Assembly (NCBI RefSeq): GCF_900102525.1
Contig: NZ_FNBZ01000007.1
Coordinates: forward strand, 310,001-374,000
Source: Allobosea robiniae
GTDB taxonomy: Bacteria; Pseudomonadota; Alphaproteobacteria; Rhizobiales; Beijerinckiaceae
DNA length: 64,000 nucleotides
Direction of reading: 5' to 3'
Part shown: positions 7,136 through 16,289 of the stretch, one piece after another
Layout: every line of letters starts with the position of its first letter
Numbering within the stretch: position 1 is the first letter of the stretch
Notes under the pieces: model-generated
What the model saw: only the letters and a program-made list of their open reading frames with translations
Database searches by the model: none
What the model was told of the DNA's origin: nothing
Program-made: the position numbers and the translations under genes

Positions 7136-8377
7136 ATGGCCAATCCCGATGTCATCGTCATAGGCGCCGGCGTGGTCGGCCTCTCCGCCGCGATTGCGGC
7201 GCAGGGGCGCGGCCTGTCGGTCACCGTGCTGGACAAGACCGGGCCGGCGGCGGGCGCCTCGGCCGGAAATGCCGGCGCCTTTGCCTTCACCGACATCCTG
7301 CCGCTGGCTTCACCCGGCATCCTGCGCAAGGCGCCGAAATGGCTGCTCGATCCGCTCGGGCCGCTCTCGGTGCCGCCGGCCTATGCGCTCCGGATCGCCC
7401 CCTGGATGTATCGCTTCTGGCGGGCCTGCTCGCCTGATCGCGTCGCCCATTCCACCACGGCGCAGACCGCGCTGATGGACCTGTCCAAGGCGGAGCTGGA
7501 ACCCTTCCTGCACGAGACCGGCACCTTCGCCATGCTGCGCAAGGACGGCAATCTGCAGGTCTATGAGAGCGAGGCTGAGCTGAAGGCCTCCCTGCCCGGC
7601 TGGCAGGCCCGTGCGGAACACGGCATCGCCTTCCGGCATCTCGACGCAGCCGGCATGGCCGAGATCCAGCCCGGCCTCGCACCACGCTTCACCCACGGCA
7701 CCTTCACCCCCGGCTGGTATTCGATCGCCGACCCAAAGGGCTATACGGTCGCGCTCGCCGACCATTTTCGCGCCCGCGGCGGCACGATCGAGCGGCTGGA
7801 GGTCGAAGGCCTCGAGCCGGTTGACGGCGGCGTCACGATCCATGCCCGTGGCGGCCAGACGCGGCAGGCTAGGCAGGTCGTCTTGGCCGCCGGCGCCTTC
7901 TCCCATCGCATCGCCAAGAGCCTCGGCGAGCGCATCCCGCTCGAAACCGAGCGCGGCTACAACACAACCCTGCCGCCCAATGCCTTCGACCTGCGCACGC
8001 AGGTCACCTTCGGCGGCCATGGCTTCGTCGTCAGCCGGCTCTCGATCGGCATCCGCGTCGGCGGCGCCGTCGAGCTCGGCGGGCTCGACCTGCCCCCGAA
8101 TTTCCGCCGCTCGGAGGCGATGCTGGCCAAGGCTCGCGCCTTCCTGCCCGGCCTCAAGCCCGATGACGGCGTACAATGGATGGGTTTTCGCCCGTCACTG
8201 CCCGACAGCCTGCCGGCAATCGGCCGTGCTCGCGCGACCCCGCGCGTGATCTATGCCTTCGGCCACGGCCATCTCGGCCTGACGCAATCGGCCGGCACCG
8301 CCCGCCTCGTCGCCGACCTCTTGACGGATCGGCCACCCGCCATCGACATCGCTTCCTTCTCACCGCAGCGCTTCTGA
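7136..8377 (+). CDS. FAD-dependent D-amino-acid dehydrogenase, probably D-hydroxyproline dehydrogenase
   Basis: 413 residues of the DAO (glycine oxidase/DadA) fold. The dinucleotide-binding motif is at the N-terminus (VIVIGAGVVGLSAA, residues 6-19), followed by GASAGNAGAFAF. The C-terminal FAD motif GHGHLGLTQSAGTARLVADL is intact. In hydroxyproline degradation this family oxidises cis-4-hydroxy-D-proline to the pyrroline that the upstream lyase uses. Placement between that lyase and the epimerase gene supports this. ATG at 7136 was chosen because the frame further upstream overlaps the lyase gene and the intergenic hairpin and does not resemble the family. The adjacent epimerase starts ten bases after the stop. 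A broad D-amino-acid substrate range cannot be excluded. Confidence 0.8.
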   Translation: MANPDVIVIGAGVVGLSAAIAAQGRGLSVTVLDKTGPAAGASAGNAGAFAFTDILPLASPGILRKAPKWLLDPLGPLSVPPAYALRIAPWMYRFWRACSPDRVAHSTTAQTALMDLSKAELEPFLHETGTFAMLRKDGNLQVYESEAELKASLPGWQARAEHGIAFRHLDAAGMAEIQPGLAPRFTHGTFTPGWYSIADPKGYTVALADHFRARGGTIERLEVEGLEPVDGGVTIHARGGQTRQARQVVLAAGAFSHRIAKSLGERIPLETERGYNTTLPPNAFDLRTQVTFGGHGFVVSRLSIGIRVGGAVELGGLDLPPNFRRSEAMLAKARAFLPGLKPDDGVQWMGFRPSLPDSLPAIGRARATPRVIYAFGHGHLGLTQSAGTARLVADLLTDRPPAIDIASFSPQRF

Positions 8378-8387
8378 GAGTCGGACC

Positions 8388-9389
8388 ATGGCCAGCCACA
8401 CCTTCTCCTGCATCGACGGCCACACCTGCGGCAATCCGGTGCGTCTCGTCTCCGGCGGCGGCCCGCGCCTCGAAGGCAACAACATGCTGGAGAAGCGCGC
8501 CCATTTCCTGCGCGAATTCGACTGGATCCGCACCGGCCTGATGTTCGAGCCGCGCGGCCACGACATGATGTCGGGCTCGATCCTTTACCCGCCGACCCGC
8601 CCCGATTGCGACGTCGCCGTGCTCTTCATCGAGACCTCCGGCTGCCTGCCGATGTGCGGCCACGGCACCATCGGCACGATCACCATGGCCATTGAGAACG
8701 GGCTGATCACGCCGCGCGAGCCGGGCAGGCTCTCGATCGAGGCACCCGCCGGCAAGGTCGATATCAGCTACCGCCAGGAGGGCCGCTTCGTCGAGGAGGT
8801 CCGCCTGACCAACGTGCCGGGCTTCCTCCATGCCGAAGGCCTGACGGCCGAGGTCGAGGGCCTCGGCGAGATCGTCGTCGACGTCGCCTATGGCGGCAAT
8901 TTCTACGCCATCGTCGAGCCGCAGAAGAATTTCCGGGACATGGCCGACCATACAGCCGGCGAACTGATCGGCTGGTCCCCGAAGCTGCGCGCGGCGCTGA
9001 ACAAGAAATACGAATTCATCCACCCCGAACACCCTGAGATCCAGGGGCTCAGCCATATCCAGTGGACCGGCAAGGCGACGAAGCCGGAGGCGCATGCTCG
9101 CAACGCCGTGTTCTACGGCGACAAGGCGATCGACCGCTCGCCCTGCGGCACCGGCACCTCCGCCCGCATGGCCCAGCTCGCCGCCAAGGGCAACCTCGCG
9201 GTCGGCGACGAGTTCGTGCATGAATCGATCATCGGGTCGCTGTTCAAGGGCCGCGTCGAGGCTGCGACGACCGTCGCCAACCGCCCCGCGATCATCCCCT
9301 CCATCGCCGGCTGGGCCCGGATGACCGGCTACAACACCATCTTCATCGACGACCACGACCCCTTCGCCCACGGCTTCGTCGTCACCTGA
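8388..9389 (+). CDS. Proline racemase family protein, probable 4-hydroxyproline 2-epimerase
   Basis: 333 residues, the usual length for the family. Both catalytic cysteines are present: Cys90 in MCGHGTIG and Cys253 in SPCGTGTSARMA. That separates hydroxyproline epimerases and proline racemases from the Cys/Thr dehydratases of the same family. The enzyme would interconvert trans-4-hydroxy-L-proline and cis-4-hydroxy-D-proline, the first step of the pathway suggested by its two upstream neighbours. It is soluble, with no signal peptide. It converges with the SURF1 gene, whose stop is eight bases away, so little room is left for a terminator. Epimerase rather than proline racemase is inferred from context. 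Confidence 0.82.
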   Translation: MASHTFSCIDGHTCGNPVRLVSGGGPRLEGNNMLEKRAHFLREFDWIRTGLMFEPRGHDMMSGSILYPPTRPDCDVAVLFIETSGCLPMCGHGTIGTITMAIENGLITPREPGRLSIEAPAGKVDISYRQEGRFVEEVRLTNVPGFLHAEGLTAEVEGLGEIVVDVAYGGNFYAIVEPQKNFRDMADHTAGELIGWSPKLRAALNKKYEFIHPEHPEIQGLSHIQWTGKATKPEAHARNAVFYGDKAIDRSPCGTGTSARMAQLAAKGNLAVGDEFVHESIIGSLFKGRVEAATTVANRPAIIPSIAGWARMTGYNTIFIDDHDPFAHGFVVT

Positions 9390-9396
9390 GGCCGCT

Positions 9397-10143
9397 TCAG
9401 CTTGCGGACGGTTCGTCCGATCCCCGGCGGATCAGGAAGATCGCGGCCCCGGCGCTCATCAGTGCAAGGCAGAACCAGGTCAGCGCATAGACCAGATGCG
9501 TGTTGCGGAAACTGACCTGGGTCATGCCGCCCCGCGGCAACGGGCCCGGTTCGGCGGCGGCATCGGCATCGACGAAATAGGGCGCGACCGCACCCAGACC
9601 TCGCGCGGCAGCGATCGCGGCAACGTCGCGCGAATACCAGCGCCCTGTAGCGGGATCGTTATTGCGCAGGAAGCCCCCGCCGGGCTCGTTCAGGCGCAGC
9701 AGCCCCACGACCCGCGTCTCTCCGGGTTCCGCCGCGCGGCGCTCATCCACCCCGCGCCGATCCTCCGGCACGAAACCGCGATTGACCAGAACAGTGAAGC
9801 CGGCATCGCTGCGGAACGGCGCCATGACCCAGAAGCCGGGTCCGCGCCCGGTGACGGCCATGGTCAGCGTCTCCGGCGCATCGAGATAGCGGCCCTGCAG
9901 GGCGATGCGTCGGTATTCGTCGGCAGTTGCACCAACGCCGCTCCACGCATCCGGCCCCGGTGCTGTACTCGGAGCAGCATGAATCCGCGCCTCGACGCGA
10001 GCGATCAGGTCGAGCTTCCAGCTTCGGCGCTCGACCTGCCAGATGCCGAGCCCGGCGAAGACCAGCGTGAAGAGACAGAGCGCCACGGCAAAGGCGAATC
10101 GGGCAAACCCACCGCGCGTGTGCCCGCCCGCATCCACGGACAT
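9397..10143 (-). CDS. SURF1-family oxidase assembly protein
   Basis: 248 residues. A first membrane helix lies at about 13-33 (FAFAVALCLFTLVFAGLGIWQ), followed at once by the SURF1 hallmark GxWQxxRxxWK. A soluble domain follows, with FWVMAPFR, VLVNRGFVPEDRR and GLLRLNEPGGGFLRNNDP. The second helix is near 217-237 (LVYALTWFCLALMSAGAAIFLI) after the family motif RNTHLVYALTW. SURF1 helps insert haem into haem-copper oxidases at the inner membrane. Here it is the last gene after cyoABCD, 10 bases downstream of cyoD on the same strand, so it probably serves this quinol oxidase. Confidence 0.88.
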   Translation of the reverse strand: MSVDAGGHTRGGFARFAFAVALCLFTLVFAGLGIWQVERRSWKLDLIARVEARIHAAPSTAPGPDAWSGVGATADEYRRIALQGRYLDAPETLTMAVTGRGPGFWVMAPFRSDAGFTVLVNRGFVPEDRRGVDERRAAEPGETRVVGLLRLNEPGGGFLRNNDPATGRWYSRDVAAIAAARGLGAVAPYFVDADAAAEPGPLPRGGMTQVSFRNTHLVYALTWFCLALMSAGAAIFLIRRGSDEPSAS

Positions 10144-10153
10144 CGGCCTTGCC

Positions 10154-10525
10154 TTACATCCGGTGCATGTCCGGCATCATGTTGCTGTTGAGGTGGAACA
10201 TCACCCAGAGCGAGCCGGCGAGCACGATCGCCACGATGACGAGGGTGAAGATCAGCCCCATCATGTTCCAGCCTCCCTCCGAGCGGCCGTTCATATGGAG
10301 GAAGTAGACCATGTGGACGACGATCTGCGCGGCCGCGAAAGCCATGATCACGATCGCCGTCAGCGTCGCATTCCCGAGGATGTCGTTCATGACCAGCCAG
10401 AACGGGATCGCGGTCAGGACGACCGAAAGCAGGAAGCCGGTGACATAGCCGCGCAGGCTGCCATGCGGGGCATGGTCGTCGCCATGGGCGCCATGCGGTT
10501 CGGCTTGGTCGTGGCTACCGCTCAT
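10154..10525 (-). CDS. cyoD: Cytochrome o ubiquinol oxidase subunit IV
   Basis: 123 residues. A His/Asp-rich N-terminus (about 1-22) is followed by three membrane helices at about 28-50, 56-78 and 88-110, the normal layout for CyoD ([10 protein letters not shown] between helices 2 and 3). The C-terminal tail is Met/His-rich. The ATG at 10525 overlaps the cyoC stop in an ATGA junction, so translation is coupled. Subunit IV supports assembly of the oxidase and is not catalytic. Confidence 0.92.
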   Translation of the reverse strand: MSGSHDQAEPHGAHGDDHAPHGSLRGYVTGFLLSVVLTAIPFWLVMNDILGNATLTAIVIMAFAAAQIVVHMVYFLHMNGRSEGGWNMMGLIFTLVIVAIVLAGSLWVMFHLNSNMMPDMHRM

Positions 10526-11157
10526 TTCAGCACGCCCATCAGGTAGACGAAGGTGAAGACGCCGATCCAGATGACGTCGAGGAAGTGCCAGAACATCGAG
10601 AGGCACAAAAGGCGGCGCCGGTTGGCCTCGATCAGCCCGCGCTTCGAGACCTGCACCATCAACACGGTCAGCCAGATCAGGCCGAAGGTGACATGCAGGC
10701 CGTGCGTGCCCACCAGCGTGAAGAACGAGGACAGGAAGGCGCTGCGCATCGGCGTCGCGCCCTCGCGGATGAGATGCGCGAACTCGTAGAGCTCGATCGC
10801 CAGGAAGGCGAGGCCGAACAGCCCGGTGACGACGAGCCAGCGCTGCATCAGCGCCTGCTTGCCCTTGTCCATCGCCAGCATGGCAAAGCCATAGGTGATC
10901 GAGGAGAACAGCAGCATGGCGGTGTTGACCGCGACCAGCCTGAGATCGAACAGGTCGGCGCCGGAGGGCCCCGCCGCATAATTGCGCCCGAGCACGCCAT
11001 AGGTCGCGAAGAGCACTGCGAAGATCAGGCAGTCGCTCATCAGGTAGAGCCAGAAGCCGAGCATGGTCGAGCCGCCGGAATGGGCGTGATCGTCCCCGGT
11101 GACGTAGAATGCCGGCACGCTCGCGGCTTGAGCCTGTGCTTTCGCCTTGGCCATCAT
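10522..11157 (-). CDS. cyoC: Cytochrome o ubiquinol oxidase subunit III
   Basis: 211 residues with five predicted membrane helices, typical of bacterial CyoC. Haem-copper oxidase subunit III motifs are visible: [18 protein letters not shown], the helix [30 protein letters not shown] and a final [20 protein letters not shown]. The start follows GAGGGGCG and lies six bases after the cyoB stop. A second ATG at 11154 would shorten the product by one residue. Confidence 0.93.
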   Translation of the reverse strand: MMAKAKAQAQAASVPAFYVTGDDHAHSGGSTMLGFWLYLMSDCLIFAVLFATYGVLGRNYAAGPSGADLFDLRLVAVNTAMLLFSSITYGFAMLAMDKGKQALMQRWLVVTGLFGLAFLAIELYEFAHLIREGATPMRSAFLSSFFTLVGTHGLHVTFGLIWLTVLMVQVSKRGLIEANRRRLLCLSMFWHFLDVIWIGVFTFVYLMGVLK

Positions 11158-11163
11158 CGCCCC

Positions 11164-13164
11164 TCAGGCCCGTCCGAGCTGTCGGCTTCGCGCGTCCTCT
11201 TCCCGCACGACATCGTCGGCGGGGATATGGAAGTCGCGGTCGTAGTTGAAGCTGTGGATGATCGCGGTCGCGACCACGCCGATAAAGGTCAGGGCTGCCA
11301 GCCACCAGATGTACCAGATCAAGGCGAATCCGCAGACCGTCGCGAGCCCGGCGATGATCACACCGGCGCCGGTGTTCCGTGGCATGTGGATCGGCTTGAA
11401 GCCGCCGAGCGGACGGCTATAGCCGCGCTTCTTCATGTCGGCCCAGGCATCGAGATCATGCACGATCGGCGTGAACGCGAAGTTGTAGGCCGGCGGCGGC
11501 GAGGAGGTCGACCATTCCAGCGTGCGCCCGTCCCACGGATCGCCGGTCACGTCGCGCAGTTGCTCACGGCGCATGATGCTGACGGCGATCTGGATGATGA
11601 AGCAGAGGATGCCCAGTGCGATCAGCACCGCGCCCATCGCCGCGACGACGAACCAGATCTGCAGCGACGGGTCCTCGAAGCGGCTGAGCCGCCGCGTCAC
11701 GCCCATCAGGCCGAGCACATAGAGCGGCATGAAGGCGACGTAGAAGCCGATCACCCAGAACCAGAACGAGAGCAGGCCCCAGAACCGGTCGAGTTTGAAG
11801 CCGAAGGCCTTGGGGAACCAGTAGGCGATGCCGGCGAAGACGCCGAAGACCACGCCGCCGATGATGACGTTGTGGAAATGGGCGATCAGGAACAGGCTGT
11901 TATGCAGCACGAAATCGGCCGGCGGCACCGCCAGCATCACGCCGGTCATGCCGCCGATGACGAAGGTCAGCATGAAGGCGAGAAGCCACATCATCGGCAA
12001 TTCGAAGCGGATGCGGCCGCGATACATCGTGAACAGCCAGTTGAAGATCTTCGCCCCCGTCGGGATCGAGATGATCATCGTCGTGATGCCGAAGAACGAG
12101 TTCACGCTGGCGCCCGAGCCCATCGTGAAGAAATGGTGCAGCCAGACGAGATAGGACAGGATGGTGATGACCACCGTCGCATAGACCATCGAGGCATAGC
12201 CGAAGAGGCGCTTGCCGCAGAAGGTCGAGGCCACCTCGGAATAGACCCCGAAGATCGGCAGGATCAGGATGTAGACCTCCGGGTGGCCCCAGATCCAGAT
12301 CAGGTTCACGTACATCATCGGGTTGCCGCCGAGATCGTTCGTGAAGAAATTGGTGCCGACATAGCGGTCGAGCGTGAGCAGCGCGAGCGTCGCCGCCAGG
12401 ATCGGGAAGGTCGCGACGATCAGGACGTTGGTGCAGAGCGCGGTCCAGGTGAAGACCGGCATCCGCATCATCTCCATGCCGGGCGCCCGCATCTTCACGA
12501 TGGTCGCGATCAGGTTGACGCCGGACAATGTCGTGCCCACGCCTGCGATCTGCAGAGCCCATAGGTAGTAGTCCATGCCCACCCCGGGCGAGTAGGCGGC
12601 CCCCGAAAGCGGCGGATAGGCGAGCCAGCCGACCTTGGCGAATTCGCCGATGAACAGCGACATCATCACCAGAACGGCGCCGCTCACCGTCATCCAGAAC
12701 GAGAAATTGTTGAGGAAGGGGAAGGCGACGTCGCGCGCGCCGATCTGCAGCGGCACGACATAGTTCATCAGGCCGGTGACGAAGGGCATCGCCACGAAGA
12801 AGATCATGATCACGCCATGCGCCGTGAAGATCTGGTCGTAATGATGGGGCGGCAGGTAGCCCTCGTTGCCGGCAAACGCGATCGCCTGCTGGCCGCGCAT
12901 CATCAGCGCATCGGCGAAGCCGCGCAGCAGCATGATCACGCCGAGGATCATGTACATGATCCCGATCTTCTTGTGGTCCACGCTGGTGAACCACTCGTGC
13001 CAGAGATAGCCCCAGAGCTTGAGCCGAGTGACCAGCGCGACGAGCGCGAGGCCGCCGAGCGCGACCGCGGCGAAGGTCCCGATCAGGATCGGCTCGTGAT
13101 AGGGGATCGCCTCGAGGGTGAAGCGCCCGAAGATCAGCTTCCACCAGTCGGGATAGGAGGTCAT
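11164..13164 (-). CDS. cyoB: Cytochrome o ubiquinol oxidase subunit I
   Basis: 666 residues, matching the family length of about 660. It is the multi-helix catalytic subunit carrying the low-spin haem and the haem-copper centre that reduces oxygen and pumps protons. Visible motifs include [13 protein letters not shown] (haem ligand region), [14 protein letters not shown] (CuB ligand and the His-Tyr region), the K-channel region that follows, and [18 protein letters not shown] (CuB and haem ligands). The protein ends in a charged tail. The ATG at 13164 follows GGAT/GGAGG-type bases on the minus strand and precedes [15 protein letters not shown]. It lies 11 bases after the cyoA stop. Confidence 0.95.
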   Translation of the reverse strand: MTSYPDWWKLIFGRFTLEAIPYHEPILIGTFAAVALGGLALVALVTRLKLWGYLWHEWFTSVDHKKIGIMYMILGVIMLLRGFADALMMRGQQAIAFAGNEGYLPPHHYDQIFTAHGVIMIFFVAMPFVTGLMNYVVPLQIGARDVAFPFLNNFSFWMTVSGAVLVMMSLFIGEFAKVGWLAYPPLSGAAYSPGVGMDYYLWALQIAGVGTTLSGVNLIATIVKMRAPGMEMMRMPVFTWTALCTNVLIVATFPILAATLALLTLDRYVGTNFFTNDLGGNPMMYVNLIWIWGHPEVYILILPIFGVYSEVASTFCGKRLFGYASMVYATVVITILSYLVWLHHFFTMGSGASVNSFFGITTMIISIPTGAKIFNWLFTMYRGRIRFELPMMWLLAFMLTFVIGGMTGVMLAVPPADFVLHNSLFLIAHFHNVIIGGVVFGVFAGIAYWFPKAFGFKLDRFWGLLSFWFWVIGFYVAFMPLYVLGLMGVTRRLSRFEDPSLQIWFVVAAMGAVLIALGILCFIIQIAVSIMRREQLRDVTGDPWDGRTLEWSTSSPPPAYNFAFTPIVHDLDAWADMKKRGYSRPLGGFKPIHMPRNTGAGVIIAGLATVCGFALIWYIWWLAALTFIGVVATAIIHSFNYDRDFHIPADDVVREEDARSRQLGRA

Positions 13165-13175
13165 CGTTCCCAGCC

Positions 13176-14279
13176 TCAGTTGGCGACGCGCGCGGTGACG
13201 CCCGCGGTGCCGTAGACATCGGTCGGCGTGCAGATCGCCGTCACGAACGGACGCGGCGGCATCGGCTGCCCGCCCCGGCGCACGCTCTTGTCGTATTCGA
13301 GCTGCGCGACGATATGGATGCCCTCCTTGCCACCGCCGCCCTTGGCGTCCAGCGCCATCATGTCGCGCGTGCACATCTTCGCCCGGTCGACGCACATGTT
13401 GAGGATGGCGCTGAAGAGATCGGACGGGATGTCTCGGAAATAGCGGACCGCCTCGCGCTCGCTCGGCTTCTCCAGCACGAGGTACTCCTCGCGCCCCAGC
13501 GGGCTGCCGGTGCGGATCGCGCCCTGCACCCAGTCACCGAAACCCTTGTCGTCGACGCCGCGGAAGCGGAAGCGCATGTCGGAGAAGCCGGCGCCGCTAT
13601 AGTTGGCCGAGAAGCCCTCGAACTCGCCGGCATGGTTGATCACGGCGTTGAGCTTCGTCTGCATGCCCGGCATCGCGTAGATCTGGCCGGCCAGCGCGGG
13701 AATGAAGAGCGAGTTCATCACCGAGGACGAGGTGATGCGGAACTCGATCGGCTGGTCGACCGGCGCCACCACCTCGTTGAGCGAGGCGATGCCTTGCGCC
13801 GGGTAGAGGAACAGCCATTTCCAGTCGAGCGCGACGACCTCGATGACGAGCGGCTCCTTGCGGGCCCCGTTTCCGCCGGCCTTCGCCTCGACTGCCGGCT
13901 TGCCGGCGCTGATGCGGTCGAGCGGGCGATAGGGGTCGAGCAGATGCGTGCCCATCCAGGTCATGGCGCCGATGACGATGATGATCAGCAGTGGCACCGA
14001 CCAGATCACCACCTCCAGCGGCAGCGAATGGTTCCAGTCCGGATCGTAGCTGGCCTTGGCCGAGGCGCGGTAGCGCCAGGCGAAGAAGATCGTCAGCGCC
14101 ATCACCGGCACGATGATCAGCAACATCAGCCCGGTCGAGGCGAGCAACAGGTTGCGTTGCTGCAACGCAACATCGCCGGACGGGCCGAGCAGCACCATCT
14201 GGCAGCCGCCGAGCAGCGCGAAGAGCGGCAGGACCGCTAAAAAACGAAAGATCCGCAAGAGACTCGAGACCTCCCTCAT
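13176..14279 (-). CDS. cyoA: Cytochrome o ubiquinol oxidase subunit II, lipoprotein
   Basis: 367 residues from the ATG at 14279. The N-terminus is a lipoprotein signal with lipobox LLGGC (Cys26). Two membrane helices follow (about 43-65 and 88-110), then a periplasmic cupredoxin-like domain (about 140-300) with [37 protein letters not shown] and [15 protein letters not shown]. The CuA ligands are absent, as expected of a quinol rather than a cytochrome c oxidase. Upstream in-frame ATGs at 14465 and 14339 would hide the lipoprotein signal behind an Arg-rich extension and were rejected. It is the first gene of cyoABCD-SURF1 and is divergent from the MFS carrier. Confidence 0.92.
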   Translation of the reverse strand: MREVSSLLRIFRFLAVLPLFALLGGCQMVLLGPSGDVALQQRNLLLASTGLMLLIIVPVMALTIFFAWRYRASAKASYDPDWNHSLPLEVVIWSVPLLIIIVIGAMTWMGTHLLDPYRPLDRISAGKPAVEAKAGGNGARKEPLVIEVVALDWKWLFLYPAQGIASLNEVVAPVDQPIEFRITSSSVMNSLFIPALAGQIYAMPGMQTKLNAVINHAGEFEGFSANYSGAGFSDMRFRFRGVDDKGFGDWVQGAIRTGSPLGREEYLVLEKPSEREAVRYFRDIPSDLFSAILNMCVDRAKMCTRDMMALDAKGGGGKEGIHIVAQLEYDKSVRRGGQPMPPRPFVTAICTPTDVYGTAGVTARVAN

Positions 14280-14323
14280 CCGGGACTGCCGTTCTCTATT
14301 CCCATTCTTTCGCACCGCACATA

Positions 14324-14378
14324 AGACAATCTGTCTCATTGCGATGGTTTGACGGGTGGCTTCTATCCACCGTATCCA
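14324..14378. promoter_or_regulatory. Divergent control region between cyoA and the MFS gene
   Basis: The 162-base gap contains the dyad AGACA-ATC-TGTCT (14324-14336). On the plus strand it holds a candidate promoter TTGACG (14349-14354), an 18-base spacer and TATCCA (14373-14378). The spacer holds a second dyad, GGTGG-N7-CCACC (14355-14371). Either dyad could bind a regulator. No cyoA promoter stands out on the minus strand. Confidence 0.35.
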
Positions 14379-14441
14379 TTTGTACGAGGTGCGGGCAAGT
14401 CCGGTTCGGCCGGCTCGCCTCCCAACGAGGAATTCGCGGTC

Positions 14442-15767
14442 ATGAGCGCTGACGCGGCGAACCATTCAACGAGACATCCGGCGGACGAGCATGGCCGCGA
14501 CCACGTGTCGCCGGCCGATATCGCGCTCGGCGTCATCATCGGCCGGACCTCGGAATATTTCGATTTCTTCGTCTTCGGCCTCGGCTGCGTGCTGGTTTTC
14601 CCCGAGCTGGTCTTCCCCTTCGCCGACCGCCTGACAGGCACGATCTATTCCTTCGGCATCTTCGCGCTGGCTTTCGTCACCCGCCCGATCGGCTCGGTGC
14701 TGTTCTTCGCCATCGACCGCCGTTACGGCCGCGCGACCAAGCTTACCGCCGCCCTCTTCCTGCTCGGCGGCTCGACGGCGGGCGTCGCCTTCCTGCCAGG
14801 CTATGCGACGCTCGGCATCTGGTCGATCGTCATCCTCGCGGGCTTCCGCCTGCTGCAGGGCATCGCGCTCGGCGGCGCCTGGGACGGGCTGTCCTCCCTG
14901 CTTGCGCTCAATGCCCCGCCCAACCGCCGTGGCTGGTATGCGATGCTGCCGCAGCTCGGAGCGCCCTTCGGCTTCATTCTCGCGGCCGGGCTCTTCGCCT
15001 ATTTCGAGGGTGCGCTCTCGAAGCAGGATTTCCTCGGCTGGGGCTGGCGCTATCCCTTCTTCGTCGCGCTGACGATCAACGTCGTCGCGCTCTTCGCCCG
15101 GCTGCGCATGGTCGCGACCCAGGAATTCGCCCAGCTGATGCAAACCCGTGAGCTGATGCCGGTCCCGGTGTTCGAGCTCATCCGCGTCCACGGCCGCACG
15201 CTCATCCTCGGCGCCTTCGTGCCGCTGGCGAGCTTCGCGCTCTTCCACCTCGTCACCATCTTCCCGGTGAGCTGGATCAATCTCTTCACCGACCGCTCGG
15301 TTTCCGAGTTCCTGCTGGTACAGGCCGCCGGCGGCGTGGTCGGCGCAGGCGCGATCGTCACCTCCGGCCTGATCGCTGACCAGATCGGGCGCCGCAACAC
15401 GCTGCTGCTCTCGGGCGGGATGATCGCGCTGTTCAGCCTGTCGAGCATCGTCGCGCCCCTGCTCTTCGGCGACAGCCTTGCCGGCCAGACGATCTACGTG
15501 ATCATCGGCTTCGGCCTGCTCGGCCTCGCCTATGGCCAGACCGCCGGCGCGGTCGCTTCCAGCTTCAAGGCGCAATACCGCTATACCGGCGCGGCCCTGA
15601 CCTCCGACTTCGCCTGGCTGATCGGCGCCGGCTTCGCCCCGCTGGTCGCGCTGACGCTGTCGAGCAGCTTCGGCCTCGCCTGGGTCGGCCTCTACCTGCT
15701 CTCCGGCGCGCTCTGCACGCTGGCGGCCCTGTGGATCGACCGGCGGCTGGAAGGGCGCTACGGCTGA
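14442..15767 (+). CDS. MFS transporter, metabolite:H+ symporter (MHS/ProP-like) type
   Basis: 441 residues with about twelve membrane helices. The family cues are the N-terminal IALGVIIGRTSEYFDFFVFGLG, the loop RPIGSVLFFAIDRRYGRATKLT (the GxxxDRxGRR-type motif between helices 2 and 3, with Ala-Ile replacing the second half of the glycine motif), and GFRLLQGIALGGAWDG after helix 4. A repeat of the loop appears as DQIGRRNTLLLSG in the second half. MHS carriers import organic acids, betaines or dicarboxylates with protons. The substrate here is not evident. ATG at 14442 follows CGAGGAATTCG. The gene stands alone and is divergent from cyoA. Confidence 0.85.
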   Translation: MSADAANHSTRHPADEHGRDHVSPADIALGVIIGRTSEYFDFFVFGLGCVLVFPELVFPFADRLTGTIYSFGIFALAFVTRPIGSVLFFAIDRRYGRATKLTAALFLLGGSTAGVAFLPGYATLGIWSIVILAGFRLLQGIALGGAWDGLSSLLALNAPPNRRGWYAMLPQLGAPFGFILAAGLFAYFEGALSKQDFLGWGWRYPFFVALTINVVALFARLRMVATQEFAQLMQTRELMPVPVFELIRVHGRTLILGAFVPLASFALFHLVTIFPVSWINLFTDRSVSEFLLVQAAGGVVGAGAIVTSGLIADQIGRRNTLLLSGGMIALFSLSSIVAPLLFGDSLAGQTIYVIIGFGLLGLAYGQTAGAVASSFKAQYRYTGAALTSDFAWLIGAGFAPLVALTLSSSFGLAWVGLYLLSGALCTLAALWIDRRLEGRYG

Positions 15768-15849
15768 GGCACTCTCCATCCCGGCCCTGCCCGGACAGGA
15801 AGCGGTGGCGCCGCGTCATCCGCCTCGACGATAGGAATTCGCACGCGCT

Positions 15850-16197
15850 TCAGGACCGCTTCCGGCAGAGCGCGGCTTCGGCCTTCGTCGCCTCCCTGAC
15901 GATGCGCGTGGCGACGACCGGCGGCTTGCGGCCCTCATCGATCTCGCCGGCGAAGACGATCGTGCCGTAATAGGTGCCGCTGACCTCCGCCACGCGCTTG
16001 CGCTCGGCTTCCGTCAATTGCGTCAGCGACGCGTCCGTGCGCGACAGGCGCCGGTTGGAGGGCAGGAGCAGGACGTCGCGGGCCGGGCATGGCGCCCGGA
16101 AGCAGCGCAGGCCGTTGTCGCAAGCGACGAACAGGGTTTCAGCCTGAACGGGTTGCCAGAGCAGGAAGCACAGGGCCGATGCAGTGACGGTCCTCAT
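15850..16197 (-). CDS. Small exported cysteine-containing protein, function unknown
   Basis: 115 residues. Residues 1-19 are a signal peptide (LCFLLWQPVQA). The mature part begins with a short Cys-rich stretch (FVACDNGLRCFRAPCPARD, four Cys) and ends with a fifth Cys four residues before the C-terminus. The middle reads SGTYYGTIVFAGEIDEGRKPPVVATRI, suggesting a small beta-rich domain closed by disulfides. I do not recognise the family. AGGACAGGACATC precedes the ATG, supporting this start. It lies downstream of the polysaccharide genes on the same strand but behind a strong hairpin, so it may be separately expressed. Confidence 0.65.
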   Translation of the reverse strand: MRTVTASALCFLLWQPVQAETLFVACDNGLRCFRAPCPARDVLLLPSNRRLSRTDASLTQLTEAERKRVAEVSGTYYGTIVFAGEIDEGRKPPVVATRIVREATKAEAALCRKRS

Positions 16198-16220
16198 GAT
16201 GTCCTGTCCTCCCATACCGC

Positions 16221-16259
16221 GCGGGGGCGTCGTCCATACGGATGACGCCCCCCGCTTTT
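16221..16259. terminator. GC-rich hairpin with T-run, plus-strand orientation
   Basis: GCGGGGGCGTCGTCC pairs with GGATGACGCCCCCCGC around a four-base loop and is followed by TTTT on the plus strand. It lies between the GSCFA gene and the small exported gene, both on the minus strand. In that direction the stem has no T-run, so its role as a stop for the polysaccharide transcript is uncertain. Confidence 0.45.
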
Positions 16260-16289
16260 CAGAAACAAGCGCGAAACCGCATCGAGCCG

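Noticed and set aside
10585..12564. Very long open frame (659 residues) on the plus strand opposite cyoB and cyoC
   Set aside because: It is antisense to two intact, highly conserved oxidase genes. Its product is rich in Asp, His, Arg and Glu in the pattern produced by reading high-GC genes backwards, with no domain, signal or ribosome site.
14280..14465. Longer CyoA start at 14465
   Set aside because: It would put 62 mostly basic residues before the lipoprotein signal and consume the divergent promoter region.
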